From the NCBI RefSeq assembly GCF_016722925.1, contig NZ_JAEQNC010000002.1, forward strand, positions 466,477 through 530,476: a stretch of 64,000 nucleotides of DNA, given 5' to 3'. Made by a program: the position numbers and the translations under genes. Below, one piece after another: positions 46,642 through 55,936 of this stretch. Position 1 is the stretch's first letter, and every line of letters starts with the position of its first letter. Origin of the DNA: Phytoamicus setariae (GTDB lineage: Bacteria > Pseudomonadota > Alphaproteobacteria > Rhizobiales > Rhizobiaceae). The notes below the pieces were generated by a model. It was not told the origin of the DNA, searched no databases, and saw nothing but the letters and a program-made list of their open reading frames with translations.

Positions 46642-47583
46642 TCACCAGGGCTTGAGGCCCAGTAGCTTCTCACCGAGTGGTGACAAATCTGCCGTCCGGG
46701 CGTTCTTCTTCTCCCATTCGCGAGGATCGCCCGGAAAGGCATCGCGTTGTGGATGATCGAGTTCCCGCCACAGGCGGATCCGTTCCAGCCGCTCGGCTTC
46801 ATTGTCCCATTCGGCCGGATGCATGGAGATGTACTGCGCCATCCGTACGCGATTTTCAGAATGATTTGGCCGAACGCCATGTGCGAGCAGGCTGTTGAAC
46901 ACCAGCAGATCGCCGGGCTCCATCTCGATGTTTACTGCAGAGAAACCCGTCATGTCGGGGTGCATGGGGTCGCGGTCGACAGGCTGGGTCTTTTCCCATT
47001 CGTCGAAATTGTAGAAGAGTTCGGGCACGCACTGAAAACCGCCGACATCGCCATCCTGCTTCTTCAAGCTGAGTACAGCCTGGACACCGATGGGAAGCGG
47101 CCGGATCGACGTATCGACGTCCCAGTGGATGAAGCCGTTCGGGTTACCCTTCACCTTCTTTGGCGGATTGAGGTTGGCGCGATCAATCGTCACCCACAGG
47201 TCTTCTCGATCCCATATGTCGACAAACACGTCGTAGACCCGCTGCTGCTGTCTGTTGTCCCAGAGATACTGGTGATTATAGATCTCAAGCATGCCTGTGT
47301 TGTTGAGTTCCTTCATCTTGTGCTCGCGTCGCTGCGGCGCATACCAGGTGGAGGGCACGTTGGGGTCCTTTTCATCGAACTGCCAGAGCAGGTTGACCAG
47401 CCGCTCAATATTGGCCGACGGAACCACCTGCCGAACGACAACGTAGCCCCTCGTGATCCAGTGCTGCCAATCCTGGGTCGAAAGAACCCGGAGCGGAAGC
47501 TTCTTTTCGATGTCCTTCAACTGAACGTCGATGCCCCTCGTTGTCGGATGGCTGTCGCGGGTCGCTGTCGGCTGGATGTTCAT
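46642..47583 (-). CDS. phytanoyl-CoA dioxygenase (PhyH) family protein
   Basis: A 313-residue putative Fe(II)/2-oxoglutarate dioxygenase. The iron-binding facial triad is seen as HWDVD (His-x-Asp) and AHGVRPNHSENRVR (the distal His and the 2-oxoglutarate-binding Arg). The N-terminus has QDWQHWITRGYVVVRQVVP, the opening of PhyH proteins. Family substrates include phytanoyl-CoA, ectoine and natural products; this one is not identifiable. The start MNIQPTAT has GAGGGAGGAAG upstream. It is divergent from an AraC regulator and lies just beyond the purL gene. Confidence 0.82.
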   Translation of the reverse strand: MNIQPTATRDSHPTTRGIDVQLKDIEKKLPLRVLSTQDWQHWITRGYVVVRQVVPSANIERLVNLLWQFDEKDPNVPSTWYAPQRREHKMKELNNTGMLEIYNHQYLWDNRQQQRVYDVFVDIWDREDLWVTIDRANLNPPKKVKGNPNGFIHWDVDTSIRPLPIGVQAVLSLKKQDGDVGGFQCVPELFYNFDEWEKTQPVDRDPMHPDMTGFSAVNIEMEPGDLLVFNSLLAHGVRPNHSENRVRMAQYISMHPAEWDNEAERLERIRLWRELDHPQRDAFPGDPREWEKKNARTADLSPLGEKLLGLKPW

Positions 47584-47639
47584 GAGGCTTCCTCCCTGTT
47601 CGCTCTGCCACCCATCATGCAGGATTCTAGATGGCCATG

Positions 47640-47669
47640 TTGTCAAGAAATGGCAAGTTCTGATACTAT
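47640..47669 (+). promoter_or_regulatory. candidate promoter of the AraC gene, overlapping a -35 of the dioxygenase gene
   Basis: TTGTCA and TACTAT separated by 18 bases point to the AraC gene. The -35 is palindromic with its opposite strand (TTGACAA), so a -35 for the divergent PhyH gene would lie on the same bases. Mutual control is suggested. Confidence 0.4.
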
Positions 47670-47712
47670 TCTGGCGAAGCAGTTTCATAGAACGACAGGA
47701 AGACGACCTTTT

Positions 47713-48576
47713 TTGAAACCTTTTTTTGAAAAGCCCGTGATTGCCGAGGGCCAGTCGTCCGCTTTGTTGAACCGGCGGCTGGATGATGGGATTCCGTTTC
47801 AATGGCATTTCCATCGTGAGTTCGAACTCACCCTGACGCTCAACAGTGAAGGCCGGCGCTTCATTGGTGATCACATCGGAACCTATGGCGATGGCGATCT
47901 GGTCCTACTCGGACCAAACCTGCCGCACACCTGGGCGTCTGACCTGAAGCAAGACGAAAGCGGGCCGCATGTGGCGCTGGTCATATGGTTCACATCCGAG
48001 TGGCTCTCGGGCCTTGTCCAGACAATGCCCGAACTTTCCCGACTGAAGGATTTGGCATCGCGGGCAGGGCGGGGAATTCAGTTCTCGCAGCATATGGGCG
48101 AAAGGGTCCGGCCGCTGATCGAGGCAATGACCGAGCAATCGCCTTCACAACGGTTGTTGGGATTGCTTGAAGCACTCCTGCTGCTGTCTGAGGATGGTGC
48201 GTCAGTGGCGCTTGCCAGTCCGGATCGCCGCCAACAGGTATTTGCCGAAGGCGATCGTCCGCGCATCGAGCGTGTCCTGGATCATCTGCACGGGCATTAT
48301 AGCGAGAGACTGACGGTGTCGGATCTTGCCAGAACGGCGCATTTGAGCGAATCGGGGCTGCACCGGTTGTTTCGACGGCACACCATGATGACCGTATCCG
48401 AGTACATCTCCCAGCTTCGGGTGGGCAGGGCCTGCCAGTTGCTGATCGCCACACAACAGCCGATCGCATTGGTCGCCACCGATGTCGGCTACGACAATCT
48501 TTCCAATTTCAACAAGCAGTTCAAGGCGCTGAAGGGAACCACGCCGCGTGCGTTCAGGAATACGTTCGCACGCTAG
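47713..48576 (+). CDS. AraC-family transcriptional regulator
   Basis: A 287-residue regulator. The N-terminal half is a cupin-like effector domain (WHFHREFELTLTLNSEGRRFIGD, YGDGDLVLLGPNLPHTW), and the C-terminal 110 residues hold the two helix-turn-helix units: LTVSDLARTAHLSESGLHRLFRRHTMMTVSEYI and IALVATDVGYDNLSNFNKQFKALKGTTP. The start is a TTG with AGGAAG about 9 bases upstream; no ATG is in place. The divergent PhyH gene is its probable target. The ligand is unknown. Confidence 0.83.
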   Translation: MKPFFEKPVIAEGQSSALLNRRLDDGIPFQWHFHREFELTLTLNSEGRRFIGDHIGTYGDGDLVLLGPNLPHTWASDLKQDESGPHVALVIWFTSEWLSGLVQTMPELSRLKDLASRAGRGIQFSQHMGERVRPLIEAMTEQSPSQRLLGLLEALLLLSEDGASVALASPDRRQQVFAEGDRPRIERVLDHLHGHYSERLTVSDLARTAHLSESGLHRLFRRHTMMTVSEYISQLRVGRACQLLIATQQPIALVATDVGYDNLSNFNKQFKALKGTTPRAFRNTFAR

Positions 48577-48591
48577 GGGCTTCCACTGATC

Positions 48592-48981
48592 TTAGCAGCC
48601 GTTGCCGCCTCGTACCCAATGGTAGACGTCCTTGTGGACGCGAGCCGAGATGGCGCCATCACCCATCAACGGTCCGAACGCGCTCATCTTTGCCGGGTTG
48701 CCGGTCGCCTGCACGACGAGCAATGGCCGGCTTTCCGGGGCGTGCTTCTTGACCAGAAGGATACGCGGTGTGCCGGAGAAGGAATTGAGTTCCGGCGCCA
48801 GTTTGTAGGCGGCAAACATCGGATCCTTGGATTTGAACCAGCAGCGGTTGGCACCAAGTGCCACCCGTTCCATCACAGGCAGCGCGCCGATCGAAACCGA
48901 TGGCGCAGGCTTCTTGCTCGATGAACATGCCGCAAGCAGAGCGAGCGCCGAAAGGGCAGCGGCGGAAACGATAAGGCGCAT
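48592..48981 (-). CDS. lipoprotein of unknown function
   Basis: A 129-residue protein with an N-terminal lipoprotein signal: the hydrophobic stretch ends in LAAC, the lipobox, with the lipidated Cys near residue 19. The mature part has ALPVMERVALGANRCWFKSKDPMFAAYKLAPELN, ILLVKKHAPESRPLLVVQATG and a Cys at the very end. No enzymatic motif is seen. The start MRLIVSAAALSALALL was chosen because it opens the signal. It lies about 50 bases downstream of purQ on the same strand and may share its transcript. Confidence 0.75.
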   Translation of the reverse strand: MRLIVSAAALSALALLAACSSSKKPAPSVSIGALPVMERVALGANRCWFKSKDPMFAAYKLAPELNSFSGTPRILLVKKHAPESRPLLVVQATGNPAKMSAFGPLMGDGAISARVHKDVYHWVRGGNGC

Positions 48982-49030
48982 GAATACACTCCGGCAATCG
49001 GTCAGATCAGCAGCTTCTAGCGGGTAAACC

Positions 49031-49705
49031 TTAAGCGGCGATGACTTCGAGCGCCGATGCGAAGATGCCTTTGCCGTCACTGCCGCCATGTGCGGCTTCG
49101 ATCAGGTTTTCCGGATGCGGCATCATGCCCAGCACATTGCCCCGCGCACTGATGACGCCGGCGATGTCGTTCATCGATCCGTTGGGATTAGTGTCCTTGG
49201 TGTAGCGGAACACCACCTGGCCTTCGCCTTCGATCTTCGCGAGCGTTTCAGCATCGGCGAAATAGTTGCCGTCGTGATGGGCGACGGGGCAACGGATGAT
49301 CTGCCCCTTGTCATAGGCACGCGTAAAATCGGTGTCGTTGTTGGCGACTTCAAGCTTGATCTCGCGGCAAACGAATTTCAGCGAGGCATTGCGCATCAAC
49401 GCGCCTGGCAGCATGCCGGCTTCGAGCAGGATCTGGAAGCCATTGCAGACGCCCATGACCTTGACGCCCTTGTCGGCCTTTTCACGGATCGCCTGCATCA
49501 CCGGCATGCGTGCGGCGATCGCCCCGCAGCGCAAATAGTCGCCATAGGAAAATCCGCCGGGAATGACGATGAGGTCAACATCGTCGGGGATCGAGGTTTC
49601 GGTCTGCCAGACGGTGATTGGCGCCTTGCCGGAGATCTTGGTCAGCGCTGCGATCATGTCGCGGTCACGATTGAGGCCGGGGAGCTGGACGACAGCGGAT
49701 TTCAT
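49031..49705 (-). CDS. purQ: phosphoribosylformylglycinamidine synthase subunit PurQ
   Basis: The glutaminase subunit of the PurSQL enzyme, supplying ammonia to PurL. The 224-residue protein starts [16 protein letters not shown] and shows the class I amidotransferase triad: Cys in [13 protein letters not shown], His in [11 protein letters not shown] and the following Glu. The oxyanion strand [16 protein letters not shown] is also typical. Length is normal. It lies about 120 bases after the coiled-coil gene and in the same direction as purC and purS, making one unit. Confidence 0.96.
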   Translation of the reverse strand: MKSAVVQLPGLNRDRDMIAALTKISGKAPITVWQTETSIPDDVDLIVIPGGFSYGDYLRCGAIAARMPVMQAIREKADKGVKVMGVCNGFQILLEAGMLPGALMRNASLKFVCREIKLEVANNDTDFTRAYDKGQIIRCPVAHHDGNYFADAETLAKIEGEGQVVFRYTKDTNPNGSMNDIAGVISARGNVLGMMPHPENLIEAAHGGSDGKGIFASALEVIAA

Positions 49706-49823
49706 GTTTCGATCTCCGATAGGGGCGCCAAAAATTCTGGCAGGACTTTTGCGGTGTGCCATACGCCATTGTCGGCGCCAAGAAAAGCATAACCTTGCGA
49801 AGCCATCCGCGCGGTGTCGACCC

Positions 49824-50147
49824 TCAACAGGATATGTGAACCCCTTCGCGGGTTGACGCCAGCCTCGCCAGCGGCAAGGTCATGCCACAGCTGCTTGGAT
49901 CGAGCGGAGCTTGACCCCGTTCAGACAGCTCCCTCAACTCCAGCCGGTTTTCGATGTGGTCGAGACGTTGATCCGACCGGTCCAGCCGGTTGTAGATATT
50001 ATGAATATCCATCTGGATCGACACCATCGTGCCGCGAATGTTGATCATTTCTGTTTTGAGACCAGAAATATCGAATTTCACAGCCGAGATATCGCTCTGA
50101 ATTCGCTTCAGCATTTCATGGATCAAATCACCATCAACCGCCGCCAT
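49824..50147 (-). CDS. small coiled-coil protein between purS and purQ
   Basis: A 107-residue protein whose first 80 residues are a heptad-patterned helix ([45 protein letters not shown]), indicating a coiled coil. The last 25 residues are Pro/Ser/Arg-rich and non-helical. It starts 16 bases after purS. Rhizobial purine clusters often have a small gene here, as far as I recall. No enzymatic motif is present; a role in the purine enzyme complex is only a possibility. Confidence 0.6.
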   Translation of the reverse strand: MAAVDGDLIHEMLKRIQSDISAVKFDISGLKTEMINIRGTMVSIQMDIHNIYNRLDRSDQRLDHIENRLELRELSERGQAPLDPSSCGMTLPLARLASTREGVHISC

Positions 50148-50163
50148 GCTCCAACCTCAACCA

Positions 50164-50406
50164 TCAGGAGAGAGCGATAGTGTAATTCTCGATTACCGTG
50201 TTGGCCAGAAGTTTCTCGCACATGGACTTGACGTCCGCTTCGGCCTTGGCCTTGTCGTCATGATCGATCACCAGATCGAAAACCTTGCCCTGGCGAACGC
50301 CGCCGACACCGGAGAAATCGAGCGCCGAAAGCGCGCCCTCGATTGCCTTGCCCTGCGGATCCAGAACGCCATTCTTCAGCGTTACGACTACACGCGCCTT
50401 GATCAT
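50164..50406 (-). CDS. purS: phosphoribosylformylglycinamidine synthase subunit PurS
   Basis: An 80-residue small structural subunit that bridges PurL and PurQ. The sequence starts MIKARVVVTLKNGVLDPQGKAI, with GVRQGKVFDL and MCEKLLANTVIENY, the pattern of the family. AGAGGTT precedes the ATG. It lies 49 bases after purC and is followed by the coiled-coil gene and purQ, which places FGAM synthase subunits together. Confidence 0.95.
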   Translation of the reverse strand: MIKARVVVTLKNGVLDPQGKAIEGALSALDFSGVGGVRQGKVFDLVIDHDDKAKAEADVKSMCEKLLANTVIENYTIALS

Positions 50407-50455
50407 GTCTAACCTCTAAACGTCTTCTTGGTCTCTTGCGGGGAGGGCGTTTTCG

Positions 50456-51229
50456 TCAATCTGTCTTGACGAGAACCGGGCCCGTGCCGCGGATCGGTTC
50501 GTTCTCGTTGATGATGCCGAGCCGGCGGGCAACTTCCTGGTAGGCTTCGATGAGCCCGCCGAGGTCCTTGCGGAAGCGGTCCTTGTCGAGCCGTTCGCGG
50601 GTCTCGATGTCCCAGAGCCGGCAGGAGTCCGGGGAAATCTCGTCGGCAAGGATGATGCGCATCATGTCGCCTTCATAAAGACGGCCGCATTCGATCTTGA
50701 AATCGACGAGCTGTATGCCGACGCCGAGGAACAGGCCGGTCAGAAAGTCGTTGATGCGGATGGCAAGCGCCATGACGTCGTCGAGTTCCTGCGGGCTTGC
50801 CCATCCGAAGGCGGTGATGTGCTCCTCGGAGACCATCGGGTCATCGAGCGCGTCGGACTTGTAGTAGAATTCGATGATCGAGCGCGGCAGAACAAGCCCT
50901 TCCTCGATACCGAGGCGGGTCGCAAGTTCTCCGGCGGCGACATTGCGCACCACGATTTCGAGCGGGATCATCTCGACTTCACGGATCAACTGTTCGCGCA
51001 TGTTGAGGCGGCGGATGAAATGCGTCGGAATGCCGATGCGATTCAGATGGGTAAAGACGAACTCCGAAATCCGGTTGTTGATGACGCCCTTGCCATCGAT
51101 GATTTCGTGTTTTTTCTTGTTGAAGGCGGTTGTATCGTCTTTGAAAAACTGCACCAGCGTACCCGGTTCCGGACCTTCATAAAGGATCTTTCCCTTGCCT
51201 TCATAAATCCGGCGGCGGCGGTTGTTCAT
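50456..51229 (-). CDS. purC: phosphoribosylaminoimidazole-succinocarboxamide synthase
   Basis: SAICAR synthase, joining aspartate to CAIR in purine synthesis. The 257-residue protein starts [21 protein letters not shown] and has [48 protein letters not shown] and [13 protein letters not shown], all standard PurC motifs. An upstream in-frame extension is not part of the family. It is the first gene of the purC-purS-(coiled-coil)-purQ unit, divergent from the zeta-subunit gene. Confidence 0.96.
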   Translation of the reverse strand: MNNRRRRIYEGKGKILYEGPEPGTLVQFFKDDTTAFNKKKHEIIDGKGVINNRISEFVFTHLNRIGIPTHFIRRLNMREQLIREVEMIPLEIVVRNVAAGELATRLGIEEGLVLPRSIIEFYYKSDALDDPMVSEEHITAFGWASPQELDDVMALAIRINDFLTGLFLGVGIQLVDFKIECGRLYEGDMMRIILADEISPDSCRLWDIETRERLDKDRFRKDLGGLIEAYQEVARRLGIINENEPIRGTGPVLVKTD

Positions 51230-51471
51230 GTTTTTCTCTTTTTGTTGGCGGCGAGACTCACGTTTCCATGCCGCCGCATGATACTCTTTTATGCGCTCAT
51301 TAACTGAAAAGATCGACCACCACAATGACGGATCATCCTGATCCCCTGAATTCGAGCGGTTTGGTCACGATCCTGTCATGCGAAGAAACATCGATTGCAC
51401 TTTGCGCGGGCTTTTGGTTTATGGGCATCGACAATTCAGTACGTAGTCCTAGATTCTCGGGAGACAAGCCT

Positions 51472-51786
51472 ATGTCGGGTCTGACAGATCGCGAAAAAGC
51501 ATTTGAAAACAAGTATGCGCATGACCAGGATAAGAAATTCCGGATCATTGCGCGTCGCAACAAGCTGCTGGGCCTGTGGGCAAGCGCTCTGCTCGGCAAG
51601 ACCGACGCCGATGCTTACGCGAAAGAAGTCATCGCCGCTGATTTCGAGGAAGCCGGTGATGAGGATGTCATCCGCAAGGTTGCTGGCGACCTGAGCGCCG
51701 CGGGTCTTCCGCAGGGTGCCGACGATGTTCGCGCCAAACTGGCGGAACTTCTGCCTGTTGCTGCTGAGCAGATCGAAAACAGCTAA
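51472..51786 (+). CDS. DUF1476 protein, ATP synthase zeta-type inhibitor
   Basis: A 104-residue four-helix protein of the DUF1476 family, which in Paracoccus denitrificans is the zeta subunit that blocks ATP hydrolysis by the F1 motor. The N-terminal inhibitory segment is MSGLTDREKAFENKYAHDQDK, followed by ARRNKLLGLWAS and DADAYAKEVIAADFEEAG, all conserved in the family. The start has GGGAGA upstream. It is monocistronic and ends at a strong terminator. No ATP synthase genes are in the window. Confidence 0.88.
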   Translation: MSGLTDREKAFENKYAHDQDKKFRIIARRNKLLGLWASALLGKTDADAYAKEVIAADFEEAGDEDVIRKVAGDLSAAGLPQGADDVRAKLAELLPVAAEQIENS

Positions 51787-51810
51787 TTCGGGACACAGAT
51801 CCGAATTACA

Positions 51811-51837
51811 AAGCCGCCTTTCGGGGCGGCTTTTTTG
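51811..51837 (+). terminator. rho-independent terminator of the zeta-type gene
   Basis: Stem AAGCCGCC / GGCGGCTT with a 6-base loop and six T residues after it, 25 bases past the stop. Confidence 0.88.
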
Positions 51838-51855
51838 TGCCTTAAAGTCCGCGTC

Positions 51856-52410
51856 TCACGCTTTCAGGCGCGAAAGGAACTGTGCGAACACCATCGTTCC
51901 TTCGGGCCAGGGGCCGTGTCCCGATTCTGTGTTGATGTGTCCGGAATTGCCGGCATCTACCAGCAGCGAGCCCCAGGCGTTGGCGATGTCGCCCGCGTGT
52001 TCATAGGTGCCGTACGGGTCGTTGCGGCTCGCCACCAGCATCGATGGAAACGGCAACGGTTCGCGCGGATAGGGGCCGAACGTTTTCAGGTGCAACGGCC
52101 GGAGGTCGGGGTGGACAAGGTCGGGTGGAGCGACAAGGAATGCCCCCGCGATCTTTTCCTTGCACTCCGGCAAGGCGTGAATGGCTGCCCCGATACCGAG
52201 GGAGTGGGCGACAAGCACCACCGGCTTTTCAGCCGCCTTTACAGTCTCGGCAATCCGGCTTACCCAGCTTTCACGATCGGGCATGTCCCACGAATGCTGT
52301 TCGATGCGGCGCGCCGAGGCCAGCCGGGACTGCCAGCGGGTCTGCCAATGATCTGGACCCGAATTGCCGTATCCAGGCACGATCAGTATTTCTGCTTCTG
52401 ATGCTTTCAT
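51856..52410 (-). CDS. small alpha/beta hydrolase (RBBP9/YdeN family)
   Basis: A 184-residue serine hydrolase. The start MKASEAE is preferred over the ATG three codons upstream, but both are possible. The catalytic triad can be placed: Ser in LVAHSLGIGAA near residue 70, Asp in SRNDPYG, and His in NSGHINTESGHG near the end. The opening VPGYGNSGPDHWQTRWQ is diagnostic of the RBBP9/YdeN family. The substrate is not known. It is convergent with the zeta-type gene. Confidence 0.88.
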   Translation of the reverse strand: MKASEAEILIVPGYGNSGPDHWQTRWQSRLASARRIEQHSWDMPDRESWVSRIAETVKAAEKPVVLVAHSLGIGAAIHALPECKEKIAGAFLVAPPDLVHPDLRPLHLKTFGPYPREPLPFPSMLVASRNDPYGTYEHAGDIANAWGSLLVDAGNSGHINTESGHGPWPEGTMVFAQFLSRLKA

Positions 52411-52564
52411 GCGGTTCAAATGCGATCGGTGCGGCCTGATGTCAAGCTTTGCGGCAAAATCTGGGGCTGGTGGACGATCAGGTTTCGGCTGCCGATGGCC
52501 CGACGTATAATTTCAGATGCCACAAGATGAACCCCGCCCGGCTGGGCGAGGCTCTGCGCAAGGA

Positions 52565-53965
52565 CTATTCGTCTCCGCTGCTATCGTCTGCCGCACTGTC
52601 ATCCGCAGCACTATCGTCAGCCGCGCTGTCATCTGCGGCGCTATCGTCAGCAGAGCTGTCATCGGAAGCGCTGTCATCGGCGGAGGATTCATCAGCGGAA
52701 CTATCGTTGTCCATGCTGGCATCGTCGGACGCATCGTCAGCGACGCTGTCGTTTTGTCCATCGTCATCTGCTGTTGCGCTGGCATCGTCGGATGCATCGG
52801 GACTGTCAGCACTTTGGTCGTCCGAAGGGTCGTCGGTCGTCATGTCCTGAGCGTCCGTGCTATCGTCAAGATAGGAATTGTCGTCGGCCGCATCGGCTTG
52901 CTCGTCCTGCATATCCGACGCAGCATCGGCTTCCGGATCCGGATTATCGGCCGCATCGTCAACGGTCTCGTTGGAATCGTAGTCTTCCGCCTGCTCGATC
53001 GACTGGTCTTCTTCGGTTGCGCTATATTCTTCCTCGACCGACGTTTCGAGCGTCTCTTCGGTGCTCTCGTATTCGCTCTCGAACGATTGGTATTCCTCGG
53101 ACGTATATTCGAAATCGTAGCTTTCGCTCGTTTCCACGCTCAGCTCGTAGCTCTCCCAGGAGTAGGATTCGTAGTAGGACGAGGTTTCGCTATAGAAGTA
53201 GCTCGACGTCGTGGAAAAATACTCCCATGAGTCCCGATAGAATGCGGAATCGTTCTGATCGTAAGCGGAATACCAGTAGTAATAGCCTGCGTAGTAACCG
53301 TCGAAATCTGCAAGCAGCATCACCGCGTACCATTGCTGGTTACCACGTTTGTTGGCATCCGACGCCTTGTCGAGCTGGCGGCGCAATTGATCGAGTTCGC
53401 GCTTTTGGTTCTTGGTTATCGCCTTGTTGGCCGCCATCGTGTCGAGACGGCGCTTCATGTCGTTGATGCGTCGTCCGTTCTTGGTGGCGATCTCCTGCGA
53501 ATTGGCCGCCTTGCCACCCTTGACGCGCTTGAGATACTCGGACCAGACTTTGTCCAAAGTTTTCACGCCGAGCGCTACCTTATGGTCCTTGATGCCGGAC
53601 AGTTTGAAGGTGGCGTTGACCTGGGCAACACTTGCTGCAAGTTCCGGCAAAATTGCCGCGAATTTCTTGTTGTCCTTGGCCTGCGCCGCAGCAGTCACGG
53701 CCTTGATGTTCTTGGCTGTTGCCGATAGCGCCTTGAGGAATGGGGCGGATTTTCCGCGTTTGTCCTTCGGCAGGGCCTTGTAGTTCTTCAGGATGAAGCT
53801 GATGGCCTGCTGCTGCTTTTTCAGCAATTGATCGGCGTTCAGTTTCTTTGCCTGGAATTCGATCTCGCTGGCGGCGTGTGCGGGTGCAGCCGTAATGCCG
53901 GCAAAGGCCAGCCCAAGCGAAATCAGAGCCGCAGATATTGCGGCGCCTTTATTCGACCGTTTCAT
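52565..53965 (-). CDS. secreted protein with Tyr/Ser-rich centre and Asp-Ser-Ala repeat tail
   Basis: A 466-residue exported protein of unusual build. Order: signal peptide (about 1-31, ending AHAA); a basic, helical domain (about 34-210) rich in Lys/Ala/Gln; a central zone (about 215-300) dense in Tyr, Ser, Glu and Trp (DGYYAGYYYWYSAYDQND); then an acidic tail (about 300-466) of Asp, Ser and Ala, ending in four exact DDSAA copies before DDSSGDE. No catalytic motif is seen. The net charge shifts from positive to strongly negative along the chain. A role as surface, ion-binding or scaffold protein is conjecture. It is monocistronic; the upstream region is AT-rich. Confidence 0.8.
   Translation of the reverse strand: MKRSNKGAAISAALISLGLAFAGITAAPAHAASEIEFQAKKLNADQLLKKQQQAISFILKNYKALPKDKRGKSAPFLKALSATAKNIKAVTAAAQAKDNKKFAAILPELAASVAQVNATFKLSGIKDHKVALGVKTLDKVWSEYLKRVKGGKAANSQEIATKNGRRINDMKRRLDTMAANKAITKNQKRELDQLRRQLDKASDANKRGNQQWYAVMLLADFDGYYAGYYYWYSAYDQNDSAFYRDSWEYFSTTSSYFYSETSSYYESYSWESYELSVETSESYDFEYTSEEYQSFESEYESTEETLETSVEEEYSATEEDQSIEQAEDYDSNETVDDAADNPDPEADAASDMQDEQADAADDNSYLDDSTDAQDMTTDDPSDDQSADSPDASDDASATADDDGQNDSVADDASDDASMDNDSSADESSADDSASDDSSADDSAADDSAADDSAADDSAADDSSGDE
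52575..52860 (-). repeat. 15-base repeats encoding DDSAA / DDSS units
   Basis: Tandem 15-base units, most regular at 52578-52680, encoding SADDSAADDSAADDSAADD at the C-terminus of the secreted protein. Further copies towards 52860 are degenerate (DDASATADDDG). Silent third-base changes between copies indicate selection for the peptide. Confidence 0.8.
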
Positions 53966-54179
53966 TCATGTCCCCTTGTGGCGAAGCCGGCCCCTCTTAG
54001 TCTTGCCGGCGCCTTGTTCCTATGCGGTAACAATTGGATCAGCAATATATGTACGGCACCTTTTATTTGGCGGCAGTTCAATTGTTATTTGTAGTGTTGC
54101 AACAACGTGAGTTCTTCTTGCGAAAAATCGTCGAAGGACTAAGCTGACCAATGAATTAATATTATAAGTGGAGGGCATG

Positions 54180-55823
54180 GTGCTTGGATTGATGCAGGAA
54201 TGGCCGCTTCTCTGCCACAAGATCCTCGACCATGCCGCCAACTGGCACGGCACGCGTGAAGTTGTTTCCCGCTCCGTCGAAGGACCGATCCACCGGACGA
54301 ACTATGCCGATGTGCGCGGCCGGGCGCTTACATTTGCCCAACGTCTTGAAAGGGAAGGTGTTGGCCAAGGCGACAGGGTGGCCACCATGGCCTGGAACAC
54401 CTGGCGCCACTTGGAATGCTGGTATGGAATCATGGGGATCGGTGCGATCTACCACACGCTCAATCCCCGGCTTTTTCCCGAGCAGCTCGTCTGGATCATG
54501 AACGATGCGGAAGACTGCATGCTGTTTGTCGACCTGACATTCCTGCCGTTGGTGGAGAAGATCGCGCCCAAGGTACCGTCGCTCCGCAAGATCGTGGTGC
54601 TGACCGATCGCCAGCACATGCCGGAGACGCCGCTTGCCAACGTCGCCTGCTACGAGGAATGGCTGGCGGAAGTTGATGGCGACTTTGCCTGGAAACAGTT
54701 CGACGAGCAGACCGCTGCCGGCATGTGCTATACATCGGGGACCACGGGCGACCCGAAAGGCGTTGTCTATTCGCACCGCTCCAACGTGCTGCATGCGATG
54801 GCCACGCTGTTTCCGGATGTCGCCGGCATCTCCAGCAGCGATTCCCTGATGCCGGTGGTGCCTCTGTTTCACGCCAATGCCTGGGCAACGGCATTTTCGA
54901 CGCCGATGGCAGGCGCCAGCCTTGTTCTTCCCGGGCCGGGCCTCGATGGCAAGTCGATCTACGAGATGCTGACGCGCGAGAAGGTGACGTTGACACTCGC
55001 GGTGCCCACAGTGTGGCTGATGCTGCTGCAATACATGGAGAGGGAAGGCGGCAGCCTGCCCGATCTCGATCGGGTGGTGATCGGCGGATCTGCCGTGCCG
55101 AAGGCGATGATCGAAGCATTCCAGAACAGGTATGGGGTCAAGGTCCGGCATGGTTGGGGGATGACGGAGATGTCGCCGATTGGCACCATCAGCATGCTCA
55201 GGCCCGAGCATGCCGATTTGCCCGAGCCGGACAGGCTCGACGTCATCGCCAAACAGGGGTTGCCGTTCTTCACCGTCGAAATGAAGGTCACAGATGACGC
55301 CAACAAGGCGTTGCCACATGATGGCAAGACCTTTGGCCGTCTGAAGGTGAGGGGACCGGCAGTCGCTGCATCCTACTACAAGGGCCGCAGCCCCGAGCAA
55401 TTCGACAACGAAAGCTGGTTCGATACCGGCGATGTCGCGCATATCGATCGTGAAGGATATATGCAGGTCACTGACCGCTCCAAGGATGTCATCAAGTCGG
55501 GCGGTGAATGGATTTCATCGATCGAACTGGAGAATCTCGCCGTCGGACATCCAGATGTCGCCGAGGCGGCTGTCATCGGAGTGCCGCATCCCAAATGGAC
55601 CGAGCGCCCGTTGCTGGTCGTTGTTCTCAAACCCGACCGGCAGGTTGAGAAGGCCGACATCCTCGACTACATGCGGCCCAAGGTCGCGCGATGGTGGATG
55701 CCCGACGATGTTGTGTTCGTGCAAGCCATTCCCCACACCGCGACGGGCAAGATCCTGAAGACAGAATTGCGGCAGACAATGAGGGATTACAAGCTGCCGG
55801 ATGTCGACGGCCCATCGGGATAG
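54180..55823 (+). CDS. fatty acyl-CoA synthetase (long/medium chain AMP-forming ligase)
   Basis: A 547-residue ANL-superfamily ligase that activates a fatty acid to acyl-AMP and then acyl-CoA. Motifs are the phosphate loop [27 protein letters not shown], the adenylate site [19 protein letters not shown], the hinge [14 protein letters not shown] and the C-terminal catalytic Lys in [11 protein letters not shown]. The start is GTG ([11 protein letters not shown]), with GGAGGG upstream; a GTG and an ATG further up are less likely. It belongs to the FadD3-like medium-chain group by the N-terminus. Followed by a DUF2189 gene. Confidence 0.88.
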   Translation: MLGLMQEWPLLCHKILDHAANWHGTREVVSRSVEGPIHRTNYADVRGRALTFAQRLEREGVGQGDRVATMAWNTWRHLECWYGIMGIGAIYHTLNPRLFPEQLVWIMNDAEDCMLFVDLTFLPLVEKIAPKVPSLRKIVVLTDRQHMPETPLANVACYEEWLAEVDGDFAWKQFDEQTAAGMCYTSGTTGDPKGVVYSHRSNVLHAMATLFPDVAGISSSDSLMPVVPLFHANAWATAFSTPMAGASLVLPGPGLDGKSIYEMLTREKVTLTLAVPTVWLMLLQYMEREGGSLPDLDRVVIGGSAVPKAMIEAFQNRYGVKVRHGWGMTEMSPIGTISMLRPEHADLPEPDRLDVIAKQGLPFFTVEMKVTDDANKALPHDGKTFGRLKVRGPAVAASYYKGRSPEQFDNESWFDTGDVAHIDREGYMQVTDRSKDVIKSGGEWISSIELENLAVGHPDVAEAAVIGVPHPKWTERPLLVVVLKPDRQVEKADILDYMRPKVARWWMPDDVVFVQAIPHTATGKILKTELRQTMRDYKLPDVDGPSG

Positions 55824-55936
55824 GATTTTATTCGGCGACTTTTCGCCGACAATGCGATATGATCGCTCTTGGCCAATCAGCCGGAAGAGCAGGATATTTC
55901 TTTCGGCGCGATTGCATAACCCCGGGAGGATCCAGC

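Noticed and set aside
46747..47712. A long upstream extension of the AraC frame
   Set aside because: It overlaps the PhyH gene in antisense; the family N-terminus and the ribosome binding site place the AraC start at 47713.
52575..52860. CRISPR-like array in the repetitive 15-base region
   Set aside because: The units are in-frame codon repeats without unique spacers and lie inside a coding sequence.
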